A stretch of 64,000 nt of DNA from Flavobacterium sp. (GCF_024642105.1 NZ_JAHEBT010000052.1:434001-498000), one strand, 5' to 3'. Positions 34,980-44,273 are shown, numbered from the stretch's first letter. A program made the numbers and translations. The notes: a model not told the origin generated them from the sequence alone.

Positions 34980-35008
34980 AACCCAATAACGAAAGTTGTT
35001 GGGTTTTT
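34980..35008 (+). terminator. Terminator of lepA
   Basis: AACCCAA...TTGGGTT hairpin with a GAAA loop region and a T6 run. It is preceded by a short tandem of the ACGAAGTACGATATACGAAGT type. Confidence 0.75.
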
Positions 35009-35043
35009 TACTTTTGAAACGAATATTTTACTAAATTTGATTC

Positions 35044-35265
35044 ATGGAAACTTTAAAAATACCTACTCCATTTAATCTGAACGAAATTCTTGAGGCAATA
35101 AAACTATTGTCTCCAAAAGATCGTTTAAAAGTAAATGATGTTATCTGGAATGAAGAAACTGAAATTCCAACTGAACATCAAAAATTGGTATTAAATCGCC
35201 TCTCAAAATCGAAAAAAAATCCCGAAAGACTTCTAAATTGGGATGATGTTTCTAAAGAATTATAG
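35044..35265 (+). CDS. Antitoxin of a RelE/ParE-type module
   Basis: This 73-residue acidic protein resembles the short 'addiction module component' antitoxins: LLSPKDRLKVNDVIWNE in the middle, and the C-terminal KNPERLLNWDDVSKEL, which fits the conserved R-x-NP...W-x-EV ending. It is followed after two bases by the toxin gene. Confidence 0.75.
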   Translation: METLKIPTPFNLNEILEAIKLLSPKDRLKVNDVIWNEETEIPTEHQKLVLNRLSKSKKNPERLLNWDDVSKEL

Positions 35266-35267
35266 TT

Positions 35268-35573
35268 TTGAATTGGGTTTTAAAAATTGACATTGATGCT
35301 TTTAAAGATATTCAAGAAGCTATAGAATGGTATGAATTACAATTAAAAGGTTTAGGAAATCGCTACAAAATTCAAACTATAAAAAGCATTAATTCCTTAA
35401 AGAAAAACCCTTTTGTTTTTTCAATAAAATACAATGATATCCGTTGTAGAAAAATCGAAAAATTTCCTTTTTTAATCCATTATATTATTGATGAAAATAA
35501 AAAAATAATTACTGTATACGCTGTTTTTCACACTTCAAGAAATCCAGAAATTTGGAAGAAACGTTCAAAATAA
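35268..35573 (+). CDS. RelE/ParE-family toxin
   Basis: This 101-residue protein has the ParE-like pattern: AIEWYELQLKGLGNRYKIQT, INSLKKNPFVFSIKYNDIRC, then KFPFLIHYIIDENKKIITVY and AVFHTSRNPEIWKKR. The start is a TTG two bases after the antitoxin stop, suggesting translational coupling that keeps the toxin below the antitoxin. The cellular target is not predictable. Confidence 0.85.
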   Translation: MNWVLKIDIDAFKDIQEAIEWYELQLKGLGNRYKIQTIKSINSLKKNPFVFSIKYNDIRCRKIEKFPFLIHYIIDENKKIITVYAVFHTSRNPEIWKKRSK

Positions 35574-35581
35574 AAATCATT

Positions 35582-36514
35582 TTATTTATCCTTCAGCCAC
35601 TCAAACAAACGCTTCGCATCGTGTAATTGAAATAATTTAGTCCCTTCATTCATGGTTGCCGCAGAGCCACAAGCCACTCCCCAGCGAATGGCTTCTTTCA
35701 GGCTTTTATTTTGCGAAAGCGCCCAAACCATTCCACCCACCATACTATCGCCCGCACCTACTGTACTTCGCTTCACAACATTTGGAGCAGGCACAAAATC
35801 ATAACTGTCTTTGGTAACCAAAACTGCTCCTTGCGGTCCTAGTGAAACCGCCACCAATTCAGCACCACCTTGAGCAATAATTTGTTTGGCTGCTTGATTA
35901 ACCTCTTCCATTTCGAGTCGGTCTACCCCAATTAGTTTAGCCAATTCGCCTACATTGGGCTTAATCATATACACCCCTTCTTCCAACACATTTTTCAACG
36001 CATCTCCATAGGCATCGACCACTAATTTAATTTTTGATTGCTTGGCAATTTGAGCAATTTGTTTGTAAAAATCGGCAGGTAACCCTTCGTTCAAACTTCC
36101 ACTAACCACTAAATAGTCACAATGCAATTGACGAACTATTTGAAGAATATTTTCTTTTTCTTCCAAAGTAATCGCTGCGCCTTTGAAACCAAATCGGTAT
36201 TGCAAATTAGTATTGTCATCAACCGCAACAAAACTTTCGCGAGTCCAAGTCTGAATCGGAATTGTTTCAAATGCTATATTTTCTTCAGTCATCAAATTTT
36301 CAATCATTTCACCCGTAGCGCCACCCGAAGTAAAAATAGCTTTGGATTTTCCTTCTAAACGCGCAATAGCTTTAGACACATTAATTCCGCCGCCACCCGC
36401 ATCAAATTGAGGATTTTCGCAACGTATTTTTTGTTCGGGAACCAACCCTCTGAAATGTGCACTTTTATCTAAGGCAGGATTTACTGTAAGCGTAACAATA
36501 TTGAATTTTTCCAT
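35582..36514 (-). CDS. 1-phosphofructokinase-family hexose kinase
   Basis: This 310-residue PfkB-family kinase has the FruK/LacC-type start LTVNPALDKSAHF, a GGGGINVSKAIARLEG loop, and the catalytic RSTVGAGDSMVGGMVWAL motif with Asp as the base. It could phosphorylate fructose-1-phosphate, tagatose-6-phosphate or fructose-6-phosphate; no sugar transport genes nearby settle the question. Confidence 0.88.
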   Translation of the reverse strand: MEKFNIVTLTVNPALDKSAHFRGLVPEQKIRCENPQFDAGGGGINVSKAIARLEGKSKAIFTSGGATGEMIENLMTEENIAFETIPIQTWTRESFVAVDDNTNLQYRFGFKGAAITLEEKENILQIVRQLHCDYLVVSGSLNEGLPADFYKQIAQIAKQSKIKLVVDAYGDALKNVLEEGVYMIKPNVGELAKLIGVDRLEMEEVNQAAKQIIAQGGAELVAVSLGPQGAVLVTKDSYDFVPAPNVVKRSTVGAGDSMVGGMVWALSQNKSLKEAIRWGVACGSAATMNEGTKLFQLHDAKRLFEWLKDK

Positions 36515-36551
36515 TTTTAACGGATTTTATATCTATAAAGATGCAAAAAAA

Positions 36552-36586
36552 TTGGCAAATAGCCGTACAAAAACTTTGTATATTTG
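36552..36586 (+). promoter_or_regulatory. Predicted promoter of thiL
   Basis: TTG (36552-36554), a 24-base spacer and TATATTTG (36579-36586). The spacing is one base beyond the usual range, and the motif ends 24 bases before the ATG. Confidence 0.4.
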
Positions 36587-36610
36587 CCCCTTAAACTTTG
36601 CTACTCCACT

Positions 36611-37657
36611 ATGATTGAAGATAAAAACCCACAACGCACCAGCATTTCGCAATTAGGCGAATTCGGATTGATTGATCACTTGACCAAAAATTTTACCATC
36701 GCACAACCTTCTACACTGAAAGGAATTGGAGACGATGCTGCAGTCTTGGATTTTAAAGACAAAAAAGTAGTGGTTTCAACCGATATGTTGGTGGAAGGAG
36801 TCCATTTTGATTTGGCCTATATGCCCTTGAAACATTTGGGTTACAAAGCAGTGGTTACAAATGTGTCCGATATCTGTGCTATGAATGCCAAAGCCACACA
36901 AATCACAGTTTCTATTGCGGTTTCCAATCGTTTTCCTTTGGAAGCCTTAGAAGAATTATTTGAAGGTATCACTTTGGCTGCTAATGAATATAAAGTGGAT
37001 GTTATTGGTGGTGATACCACCTCATCACAAAAGGGATTAATTATTTCAATTACCGCGATTGGCGAAGCTGATGAAGCCGAATTAACGTATAGAAACGGAG
37101 CCAAATCAACCGATTTATTAGTAGTAACAGGTGACATTGGCGCAGCGTATATGGGATTGCAAGTCTTAGAAAGAGAGAAACAAGTGTTTTTGGTTAACCC
37201 CAATTCGCAACCTGATTTGGACGCTTATACCTATTTGATTGAGAGACAATTGAAACCAGAGGCCCGAAAAGACGTTCGTACTTTATTGCACGCTTTGGAA
37301 ATCAAACCTACTTCCATGATTGATATTTCTGACGGATTGTCGTCTGAGATTATCCATTTGTGCAAACAATCAAAAGTAGGATGTAATTTATACGAAGACA
37401 AATTGCCTTTAGACCCTCAATTCATCAATGTGTGTGAAGAATTTGACATTGACAGCACTACGGTGGCAATTAATGGTGGCGAAGATTACGAATTATTGTT
37501 CACTATTGCAATGGAGGATTTTGACAAAATAAAAGGAAATCCTAACTTCTCTATTATTGGTCACATGACCCAAGAAAGTGAAGGTATTCATTTAGTGACC
37601 CGTGCCAATACTAAAATTCCATTAAAAGCCAGAGGCTGGAATGCTATAGCAGAATAA
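36611..37657 (+). CDS. thiL: Thiamine-monophosphate kinase
   Basis: The 348-residue enzyme phosphorylates thiamine phosphate to the active diphosphate cofactor. The ATG at 36611 is chosen because MIEDKNPQRTSISQLGEFG is the usual N-terminus; an upstream start would add nine residues. Motifs: KGIGDDAAVLDF, STDMLVEGVHFD, NVSDICAMNAK, DVIGGDTTSS and the late SMIDISDGLSSE and NGGEDYELLFTI. Confidence 0.95.
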   Translation: MIEDKNPQRTSISQLGEFGLIDHLTKNFTIAQPSTLKGIGDDAAVLDFKDKKVVVSTDMLVEGVHFDLAYMPLKHLGYKAVVTNVSDICAMNAKATQITVSIAVSNRFPLEALEELFEGITLAANEYKVDVIGGDTTSSQKGLIISITAIGEADEAELTYRNGAKSTDLLVVTGDIGAAYMGLQVLEREKQVFLVNPNSQPDLDAYTYLIERQLKPEARKDVRTLLHALEIKPTSMIDISDGLSSEIIHLCKQSKVGCNLYEDKLPLDPQFINVCEEFDIDSTTVAINGGEDYELLFTIAMEDFDKIKGNPNFSIIGHMTQESEGIHLVTRANTKIPLKARGWNAIAE

Positions 37658-37765
37658 TTCTATCTAGAATAGACGATAGCAAATACAAAATAACGAAGTA
37701 ATTTCTGATAATTAAAAATATTTATATATTTTTAACCCATTATTATTCATCAAACCCAATCATAC

Positions 37766-38299
37766 ATGAGAAAAATTTTAATTATTCTTTGTCTATCTTC
37801 CTCTTTAATTGGTTTTACTCAGGACGAAAAAAAACCCATTTTTAAACAATACGAACTAAAAGGAAATGCAATTTTACTTCTTGTTGGTGCTTTAGACTTT
37901 ACTTACGAAGAGTATATTAATCATGATACTAGTTATGGTATTAGTGCTTTTATAGCCTATGATAAAGATATTGACAGGAAATTCAGCGTAACTCCTTACT
38001 ACCGTATTTATTTTGGAAAAAAAAGAGCAGCAGGTTTTTTTATAGAAGGATTTGGAATGGTAAATAATTACAAAACGATTGCTTATACACTTGAAAGTAT
38101 GAGTTATGTTGCATTACGAGAAGCAAAAGTTACCGATTTAGCATTAGGATTTAGCTTAGGCGGTAAATGGGTAACTAAATCTGGGGTGTTATTTGAGATT
38201 AGCACTGGAATTGGTAGAAATCTATTTTACAAAGAAGACAATGTCAATCGAATGGAATTTGTTGGACGCGGCGGTATCGGTATCGGTTACCAATTTTAA
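37766..38299 (+). CDS. Outer-membrane beta-barrel protein (DUF3575-like)
   Basis: The 177-residue protein has a signal peptide (MRKILIILCLSSSLIGFTQ) and alternating aromatic/glycine beta-strands. The core LKGNAILLLVGALDFTYEEY, followed later by YRIYFGKKRAAGFFIEGFG, resembles the DUF3575 barrel family. It ends with an outer-membrane-type terminal phenylalanine (GIGIGYQF). The function is unknown. Confidence 0.75.
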   Translation: MRKILIILCLSSSLIGFTQDEKKPIFKQYELKGNAILLLVGALDFTYEEYINHDTSYGISAFIAYDKDIDRKFSVTPYYRIYFGKKRAAGFFIEGFGMVNNYKTIAYTLESMSYVALREAKVTDLALGFSLGGKWVTKSGVLFEISTGIGRNLFYKEDNVNRMEFVGRGGIGIGYQF

Positions 38300-38304
38300 A
38301 AATA

Positions 38305-38342
38305 AAAAAAGTCCCAAACTCAATTGAATTTGGAACTTTTTT
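38305..38342. terminator. Bidirectional terminator
   Basis: A long imperfect stem (AAAAAAGTCCCAAACTC / AATTTGGAACTTTTTT) lies between the convergent genes 37766-38299 and glyS. Confidence 0.8.
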
Positions 38343-38373
38343 ATATGGTATTTCGACTATCCGAAATCGTGTT

Positions 38374-39921
38374 TTAGTCGTTCATTTTCATCAACCAATT
38401 TTTCATCGATACTTCGTTTTCGATAATAGCTTTCAAATCGGCAATTTTAACACGATCTTGTTTCATGCTATCTCTATGACGAATAGTCACCGTTTGGTCT
38501 TCGATAGTTTGATGATCCACAGTAATACAGAAAGGAGTTCCTAAGGCATCTTGTCTTCTATAACGTCTTCCTACTGCATCTTTTTCATCATAAGTCACAT
38601 TGAAATCCCATTTCAAATCGGCAATAATTTGATGCGCAATTTCTGGCAATCCATCTTTTTTAACCAATGGCAAAATAGCTGCTTTGGTTGGTGCTAATAC
38701 CGCTGGCAAACTCAATACTGTTCGTGTAGAACCGTCTTCTAAAGTTTCTTCTTTTAATGAAGTAGCAAAAACCGCCAAGAACATTCTGTCTAATCCCACC
38801 GAAGTTTCTACTACATACGGCACATAATTTTGGTTCAATTCAGCATCAAAATACTGTAATTTTCTACCTGAATAGTGTTCGTGTGCTTTCAAATCGAAAT
38901 CGGTACGCGAGTGAATTCCTTCTAATTCTTTCAATCCAAAAGGAAAATCAAATTCGATATCGGCAGCTGCATTGGCGTAATGCGCTAATTTTTCGTGATC
39001 GTGAAAACGGTATCTTTCTTTTCCTAATCCTAAAGACAAATGCCATTTTAAACGGGTAGCTTTCCAATGTTCGTACCATTTCATTTCTTCGCCTGGACGT
39101 ACAAAAAATTGCATTTCCATTTGTTCAAACTCACGCATACGGAAGATAAATTGTCTTGCTACAATTTCGTTTCTAAAGGCTTTTCCAGTTTGTGCAATTC
39201 CAAAAGGCACTTTCATTCTTCCTGATTTTTGAACGTTCAAGAAATTAACGAAAATTCCTTGTGCGGTTTCTGGACGTAAGTACAAATCCATAGCCGAATC
39301 TGCAGAAGCGCCTAGTTTAGTCCCAAACATCAAGTTGAATTGACGTACTTCAGTCCAGTTTCTTGATCCTGACTCTGGACAAGCAATTTCTAACTCCTCG
39401 ATTAAAGCTTTTACATCCTCTAAATCTTCATTCCCTAAAGAACGAGCCATTCTTTCCAGAATTTCTCTTTCCTTCGCTTTGTATTCCATCACACGGGCAT
39501 TGGTGGTCACAAACTCTTGTTCGTTAAACGCATCCCCAAAACGCACACGTGCTTTTTCGATTTCTTTGATGGCTTTTTGATTGAGCTTTTCAGCATAATC
39601 TTCAATCAAAACATCGGCTCTATATCTTCTTTTTGAATCTTTGTTATCAATCAATGGATCATTAAAAGCGTCAACATGACCTGATGCTTTCCAAGTGGTA
39701 GGGTGCATCAAAATGGCCGCGTCCAATCCAACGATATTTTCGTTCATCTGAACCATTGATTTCCACCAATATTCGCGAATATTTTTCTTTAATTCAACTC
39801 CGTTTTGTGCATAATCATATACTGCACTCAATCCATCGTATATTTCGCTTGACGGAAAAATAAATCCGTACTCTTTTGCATGCGAAACGACATTCTTAAA
39901 TAAATCTTCTTGTTTTGCCAT
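38374..39921 (-). CDS. glyS: Glycine--tRNA ligase (single-chain dimeric type)
   Basis: The 515-residue class II synthetase charges tRNA-Gly. It has the motif-1 region PRDxx-like VKLPFGIAQTGKAFRNE equivalent (here MKVPFGIAQTGKAFRNEI), motif 2 in REFEQMEMQFFV, motif 3 in TSVGLDRMFLAVF, and the C-terminal anticodon-binding fold (RYRRQDALGTPFCITVD). It is the eukaryote/archaea-like homodimer form common in Bacteroidetes, not the two-subunit glyQS. A -7-like TATTTTTG at 39929-39936 leaves only seven bases before the ATG. Confidence 0.96.
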   Translation of the reverse strand: MAKQEDLFKNVVSHAKEYGFIFPSSEIYDGLSAVYDYAQNGVELKKNIREYWWKSMVQMNENIVGLDAAILMHPTTWKASGHVDAFNDPLIDNKDSKRRYRADVLIEDYAEKLNQKAIKEIEKARVRFGDAFNEQEFVTTNARVMEYKAKEREILERMARSLGNEDLEDVKALIEELEIACPESGSRNWTEVRQFNLMFGTKLGASADSAMDLYLRPETAQGIFVNFLNVQKSGRMKVPFGIAQTGKAFRNEIVARQFIFRMREFEQMEMQFFVRPGEEMKWYEHWKATRLKWHLSLGLGKERYRFHDHEKLAHYANAAADIEFDFPFGLKELEGIHSRTDFDLKAHEHYSGRKLQYFDAELNQNYVPYVVETSVGLDRMFLAVFATSLKEETLEDGSTRTVLSLPAVLAPTKAAILPLVKKDGLPEIAHQIIADLKWDFNVTYDEKDAVGRRYRRQDALGTPFCITVDHQTIEDQTVTIRHRDSMKQDRVKIADLKAIIENEVSMKNWLMKMND

Positions 39922-39928
39922 AGTACTG

Positions 39929-39936
39929 CAAAAATA
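39929..39936 (-). promoter_or_regulatory. Predicted -7 element of glyS
   Basis: On the minus strand TATTTTTG ends seven bases before the glyS ATG, so the leader would be only a few bases long. No TTG is seen at the ideal distance. Confidence 0.35.
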
Positions 39937-40019
39937 TAAAAAGTGTCCTTAAAAAAAAGAAAATAGTTAAAGTTTGAATCGCTGATTTTCTTATTTTTAT
40001 GTTTCCTAACCCAAATCGT

Positions 40020-40703
40020 ATGTTCAAAAGCCTCCTTTATTTATTTTTCCCGCCTATTTGCGCGGGTTGCAAAACTGTTTTGATTGCCAACGAAAACGTA
40101 ATTTGCACAAAATGCCGACACGAAATTCCGCTTACCCAACACCATTTGAATTCTGAAAACGAAGCGTTTAAGAAATTTTATGGGCGAATCCCTGTCGAAC
40201 ACGTTTCTGCTTTATTGTATTTTCATAAAAAAGGGATCGTACAAGAATTGATTCATAGTTTAAAATACCGCGGACAAGAAGCCATTGGAACCGCTTTAGG
40301 CGAATGGTATGCTGAAGAATTAAAAAGCCACCAACAACTTCAAAATGTGGATTCTATTATTCCTGTTCCTTTACATCCCAAAAAGTTACGTGAAAGAGGA
40401 TACAATCAAGTCAGTCAATTTGGAAATGCACTAGCTAAATCATTACAGATTCCAATCAATAATGAGATTTTATTTCGCCAAGTGTATTCCAAAACCCAAT
40501 CTCAAAAAAATCGTTTGGGCAGAACCGAAGGAATTGATACTATTTTTGATGTTAAATTCACCGAAAGCGACCATAACAAACACTTCCTTTTGATTGATGA
40601 TGTCATTACCACTGGAGCTACGTTAGAAGTTTGTGCCAAAGCTCTGTTGAAAATTCCTGGGGCGAAAATTAGTATTGTTTGCATGGCAATGGCAGATTCT
40701 TAG
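40020..40703 (+). CDS. comF: ComF-family amidophosphoribosyltransferase-like protein
   Basis: The 227-residue protein has an N-terminal zinc-finger-like CAGC / CTKC pair and a PRTase domain with SIIPVPLHPKKLRERGYNQ and the PRPP-binding loop FLLIDDVITTGATLEVC. ComF homologues take part in DNA uptake in competent bacteria, and in others in DNA repair. I preferred the ATG at 40020 (MFKSLLYLFFPPICAGC); a start 21 bases upstream is also open. Confidence 0.9.
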   Translation: MFKSLLYLFFPPICAGCKTVLIANENVICTKCRHEIPLTQHHLNSENEAFKKFYGRIPVEHVSALLYFHKKGIVQELIHSLKYRGQEAIGTALGEWYAEELKSHQQLQNVDSIIPVPLHPKKLRERGYNQVSQFGNALAKSLQIPINNEILFRQVYSKTQSQKNRLGRTEGIDTIFDVKFTESDHNKHFLLIDDVITTGATLEVCAKALLKIPGAKISIVCMAMADS

Positions 40704-40746
40704 AAATAAAAAATTATATTTAAATTTATTAATTACCCAAATCCCA

Positions 40747-41136
40747 ATGAAAACTAAAACCTTATTCGCTATCATATTATTCGCTGGAACCTCAGCGATT
40801 TTTGCCCAACAAACACAACCCAAAGTAGGAGGCGACAAAGATGCCCACGGCTGCATCGCCTCAGCAGGATATACTTATTCTGAACTGAAAAAAGAATGCA
40901 TTCGCACGTTTGAACAAAAAATCCAACTGAAAGAAATTGCTACAAAAGGCAATTACACAGCCGCAATCCTTTTTAACAAAGACCAATCGAAAGCTGAAAT
41001 TTTTTTAAAAGACGAAAAACAGGGTGTAATCTTGATTCGCATGTCAAAAAATATTTGGAAAAATACTACTTACACTTTAATACAAAACAAAGGATTTGTG
41101 CTATCTCAAAACAAAAAGTCAATTTATAAATTGTAG
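40747..41136 (+). CDS. Small secreted protein of unknown function
   Basis: The ATG at 40747 gives a signal peptide MKTKTLFAIILFAGTSAIFA followed by a 110-residue mature domain, with a Cys pair in DAHGCIASAGYTYSELKKEC that could form a disulfide and a beta-rich middle (SKAEIFLKDEKQGVILIRM). The YTYSELKKECIRTFEQK stretch suggests a conserved Bacteroidetes periplasmic family, but I cannot name it. An upstream in-frame start would remove the signal peptide. Confidence 0.7.
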   Translation: MKTKTLFAIILFAGTSAIFAQQTQPKVGGDKDAHGCIASAGYTYSELKKECIRTFEQKIQLKEIATKGNYTAAILFNKDQSKAEIFLKDEKQGVILIRMSKNIWKNTTYTLIQNKGFVLSQNKKSIYKL

Positions 41137-41219
41137 TTTTTAATGCCATTCCGTACACTCCAAAAGACCTTTTAATAAAATTATAACACAATTGCGTTTT
41201 CTATTTGAAGTTAAATGCC

Positions 41220-41227
41220 TAATTTTG
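41220..41227 (+). promoter_or_regulatory. Predicted -7 element of superoxide dismutase
   Basis: TAATTTTG lies 37 bases before the ATG. A TTG at the ideal distance is not present, so support is partial. Confidence 0.35.
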
Positions 41228-41264
41228 AAGTCACTTTTTAATTTTCACTTAAAACAATTATATC

Positions 41265-41873
41265 ATGGCTTTTGAATTAGCACCATTACCTTACGCTTAC
41301 GATGCGTTAGAACCGCACATTGATGCACGCACTATGGAAATTCACCATACAAAACACCACAATGCGTATACTACTAACTTGAATGCAGCTATTGCAGGAA
41401 CTGATTTAGAAGGAAAAACAATCGAAAATATTTTGATTAATTTAGACAAAACCAATGCAGCTGTTCGTAACAACGGTGGTGGTTTTTACAATCACAATTT
41501 GTTTTGGTCAGTAATGACTCCAAACGGTGGTGGTTTACCAACTGGCGAATTATTAGAGGCTATCGAAGCTTCTTTTGGAACTTTTGAAGAATTCAAAGCT
41601 AAATTTGCTAAAGCAGGCGCAACTCAATTTGGTTCAGGATGGGCTTGGTTGTGTGTACACAAAGGAGGCAAATTAGACATCTGTGGAACACCAAATCAAG
41701 ATAATCCATTAATGCCAGAAGTAGGTTGTGGTGGAACACCAATCCTTGGAATGGATGTGTGGGAACACGCTTACTATTTACACTACCAAAACAGAAGACC
41801 TGATTATATCGAAGCTTTCTTTAATGTAATCAATTGGACGGAAGTAACAAGACGTTTTGTTTTAGACAAATAA
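41265..41873 (+). CDS. sodA: Superoxide dismutase (Fe/Mn type)
   Basis: The 202-residue enzyme converts superoxide to oxygen and hydrogen peroxide. Metal ligands: His in [12 protein letters not shown], His in [11 protein letters not shown], and Asp and His in [15 protein letters not shown]. Flavobacterial enzymes may use Fe or Mn, so the gene symbol is a convention, not a metal assignment. It is cytosolic, with no signal peptide. Confidence 0.93.
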   Translation: MAFELAPLPYAYDALEPHIDARTMEIHHTKHHNAYTTNLNAAIAGTDLEGKTIENILINLDKTNAAVRNNGGGFYNHNLFWSVMTPNGGGLPTGELLEAIEASFGTFEEFKAKFAKAGATQFGSGWAWLCVHKGGKLDICGTPNQDNPLMPEVGCGGTPILGMDVWEHAYYLHYQNRRPDYIEAFFNVINWTEVTRRFVLDK

Positions 41874-41891
41874 TCTTTCAAATAAAAATTA

Positions 41892-41923
41892 AAAATCCGC
41901 TGATAACCTCAGCGGATTTTTTT
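41892..41923 (+). terminator. Terminator of sodA
   Basis: AAAATCCGCTGA pairs with TCAGCGGATTTT and is followed by further Ts. Confidence 0.85.
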
Positions 41924-41932
41924 ATGCCTTCC

Positions 41933-41958
41933 ATTGCGAGGAGGAACGACGAGGCAAT
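41933..41958. repeat. Small palindromic repeat (ATTGC...GCAAT)
   Basis: The sequence ATTGCGAGGAGGAACGACGAGGCAAT resembles the dispersed palindromic elements reported in several bacteria with the pattern CATTGCGAG...GCAATC. The arms are short (5 bases), and only one copy is visible here. Confidence 0.4.
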
Positions 41959-42065
41959 CTTATTTTGTAACTTTTTACCGCAGATTCGAGGATTGATCTT
42001 TTCCTAAAGATTTTTGGATTCGTATTCGAGTTCAAGAACAGCTTATTTTGAAAGGGTACAAAAAT

Positions 42066-42095
42066 AAAAGAGGAGGAATTGCTTCCTCCTCTTTT
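42066..42095 (-). terminator. Strong terminator of purF
   Basis: A perfect 13-base-pair stem AAAAGAGGAGGAA / TTCCTCCTCTTTT with a four-base loop. Confidence 0.85.
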
Positions 42096-42223
42096 GCCCC
42101 AAATCTACCATAAACTCAACCTACTAATGTAAATGGTAGTGTAAATGTATACCTGTAATTCCCGCAAATCAATTTATTTAGACAAACAACCTAAATACTC
42201 GATAAAAGTACTTTCTTATTTTT

Positions 42224-44122
42224 TTAATACGCCCTAGCGTCTTTTCCTTCGTAGAAATTCATAAAAGCACGATTTACTACTCGGTTACCTCCTGGTGTTG
42301 GATAATCTCCTGTAAAATACCAATCCCCTAAATTTTTAGGACAAGCAATATGCAAATCCTCTACGGTTTGGAAAATAATTTTTACTTCAGCATTAATTTC
42401 TGGAGAACTCAACATCTCTGCAATTTTATCTGAGATTTCTTCTGGAGTAAACGGTGCATAAATAGCCGTAACATAATTAACCACCTCAGCATCTATGAAA
42501 TTTTCTTGTGCTTTACACTTGGCATACACTTCGTCAACAACATGGTATAAATTACGCTCTTTCAGTAATTCTAGAGCAGCTCTAAAGGCAACTAACCCTT
42601 CTAGTTTTGCCATATCAATTCCGTAACAATCTGGATAACGAATTTGTGGTGCCGAAGATACAATCACAATACGTTTTGGTTTCAAACGATCCATCATTTT
42701 GATTATACTCATTTTCAAAGTAGTCCCTCGAACAATACTATCGTCAATAATAACCAAATTATCCGTTGGTTTTATCACTCCATACGTCACATCATAGACG
42801 TGAGCCACTAAATCGTCACGACTGCTATCTTCGGTAATAAACGTTCTGAGTTTAGCATCTTTAATAGCTACTTTCTCTGTACGAATTTTGACTTTTAAAA
42901 GCTCTTGTAAGGTTTGCTCTGTTAAGGTATTTCTGTTCTTAAGAATATAATCATTTTTTCTTTGGTTCAAGAAATCCTGAGCCGCCTCAACCAATCCGTA
43001 AAAGGAAGTTTCGGCTGTATTCGGAATATACGAAAACACGGTATTATCTGTATCTTGATCAATGGCTTTTAAAACCGATGGCAAAATTAATTTTCCTAAA
43101 TTTTTTCTTTCCTGATAAATCTCTGCATCACTTCCTCTTGAGAAATAAATACGTTCAAATGAACATGCTTTTTTGGTTATTGGTGTCAAGATTTGCTTCA
43201 TCGCAATGCCTCCGCCTTTTTTAATAATTAAGGCACTTCCTGGATCAATTTCTTGAACACTTTCAAAAGGAACATTGAAAACAGTTTGAATAACTGGTCG
43301 TTCAGAAGCTACCACCACTACCTCATCATCTTGGTAATAATAAGCCGGTCTAATTCCTGCTGGATCTCTAAATACAAAGGCATCTCCATGTCCTAAAAGT
43401 CCTGCCATAGCATACCCTCCATCTAAATTTTTAGACGAACGAGTCAAAATTTTGGCTATATCTAAACGGTCTGCAATTACTGGAGAAGCTTCTCTTTTAT
43501 TCAAGCCCATTTCTTTGCATTCTTGGTACAATTGCATTACTTCCTTATCCAAAAAATGGCCTATTTTTTCCATCACCGTAACGGTATCTGCCATTTCTTT
43601 GGGATGCTGACCCAATTCAATTAGATTTTGAAATAATTCTTTAACATTAGTCATGTTAAAATTTCCTGCCAAAATCAAGTTTCGATGCATCCAATTACTT
43701 TGACGTAAGAAAGGATGAACACTTTCGATACTATTTTTACCAAATGTTCCATAACGAACGTGACCTAAAAACAATTCACCCAAATACGGAATATTCTCTT
43801 TTTGTAAAGCTACATCATCAGCATATTCTGGATGATTCGTCATCTCTTCATTAATTCGCTCATTGATTTGAGCAAACACATCCTGAATGGGTTGTGAAGC
43901 ATTAGAACGTACACGACTAATGTATCGCTGACCTGGTTCTACATCAAACTTAATACTAGCAAAACCAGCTCCGTCTTGTCCGCGGTTGTGCTGCTTTTCC
44001 ATCATAAGGTACATTTTTTGTATCCCGTAAAAAGCCGTTCCGTATTTTTCTTTGTAGTATTCAAGCGGTTTCAAAAGCCTCACTAAGGCTATCCCACATT
44101 CGTGTTGTAAAGCGTCGCTCAT
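42224..44122 (-). CDS. purF: Amidophosphoribosyltransferase
   Basis: The enzyme makes 5-phosphoribosylamine from PRPP and glutamine, the first committed step of purine synthesis. The 632-residue protein is longer than E. coli PurF (about 505) but of the usual Bacteroidetes length. The Ntn-hydrolase Cys is in LQHECGIALV (Cys9, so an eight-residue propeptide would be removed). Glutaminase-site segments KQHNRGQDGAGFAS and GHVRYGTFG are present, and the PRPP loop is VIIDDSIVRGTTLKM. It is the last gene of the purN-rnhA-pfkB-purF cluster. Confidence 0.93.
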   Translation of the reverse strand: MSDALQHECGIALVRLLKPLEYYKEKYGTAFYGIQKMYLMMEKQHNRGQDGAGFASIKFDVEPGQRYISRVRSNASQPIQDVFAQINERINEEMTNHPEYADDVALQKENIPYLGELFLGHVRYGTFGKNSIESVHPFLRQSNWMHRNLILAGNFNMTNVKELFQNLIELGQHPKEMADTVTVMEKIGHFLDKEVMQLYQECKEMGLNKREASPVIADRLDIAKILTRSSKNLDGGYAMAGLLGHGDAFVFRDPAGIRPAYYYQDDEVVVVASERPVIQTVFNVPFESVQEIDPGSALIIKKGGGIAMKQILTPITKKACSFERIYFSRGSDAEIYQERKNLGKLILPSVLKAIDQDTDNTVFSYIPNTAETSFYGLVEAAQDFLNQRKNDYILKNRNTLTEQTLQELLKVKIRTEKVAIKDAKLRTFITEDSSRDDLVAHVYDVTYGVIKPTDNLVIIDDSIVRGTTLKMSIIKMMDRLKPKRIVIVSSAPQIRYPDCYGIDMAKLEGLVAFRAALELLKERNLYHVVDEVYAKCKAQENFIDAEVVNYVTAIYAPFTPEEISDKIAEMLSSPEINAEVKIIFQTVEDLHIACPKNLGDWYFTGDYPTPGGNRVVNRAFMNFYEGKDARAY

Positions 44123-44185
44123 TGTGTTATTATAATTGGAGTATTGTTACTGTTATTTTTTAAACAATTTAAATTGTTTTATTTT

Positions 44186-44225
44186 AACCATTAAGAAATT
44201 AAGTATCATTAAGTTCTGAATGGTT
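44186..44225. repeat. ATTAAG-type repeat, second copy
   Basis: AACCATTAAG and AATGGTT arms surround repeated ATTAAG units, as in the copy at 32908-32965. Confidence 0.4.
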
Positions 44226-44244
44226 CATTATATTTTTATAAAAA

Positions 44245-44267
44245 ATGCCCCGAAAATTTCGAGGCAT
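44245..44267 (-). terminator. Terminator of the PfkB-family gene
   Basis: ATGCCCCGAAA and TTTCGAGGCAT form a stem preceded by an A-run that gives a T-run on the minus strand, seven bases from the stop codon. Confidence 0.6.
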
Positions 44268-44273
44268 AGGTTA

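Larger units (their letters stand above)
41874..42223. other. Convergent intergenic region between sodA and purF
   Basis: The 350 bases hold two terminators (41892-41923 and 42066-42095), a palindromic repeat (41933-41958) and no supported gene. Confidence 0.7.

Noticed and set aside
36841..37203. 120-codon minus-strand frame inside thiL
   Set aside because: Antisense shadow of conserved ThiL motifs; low-complexity composition.
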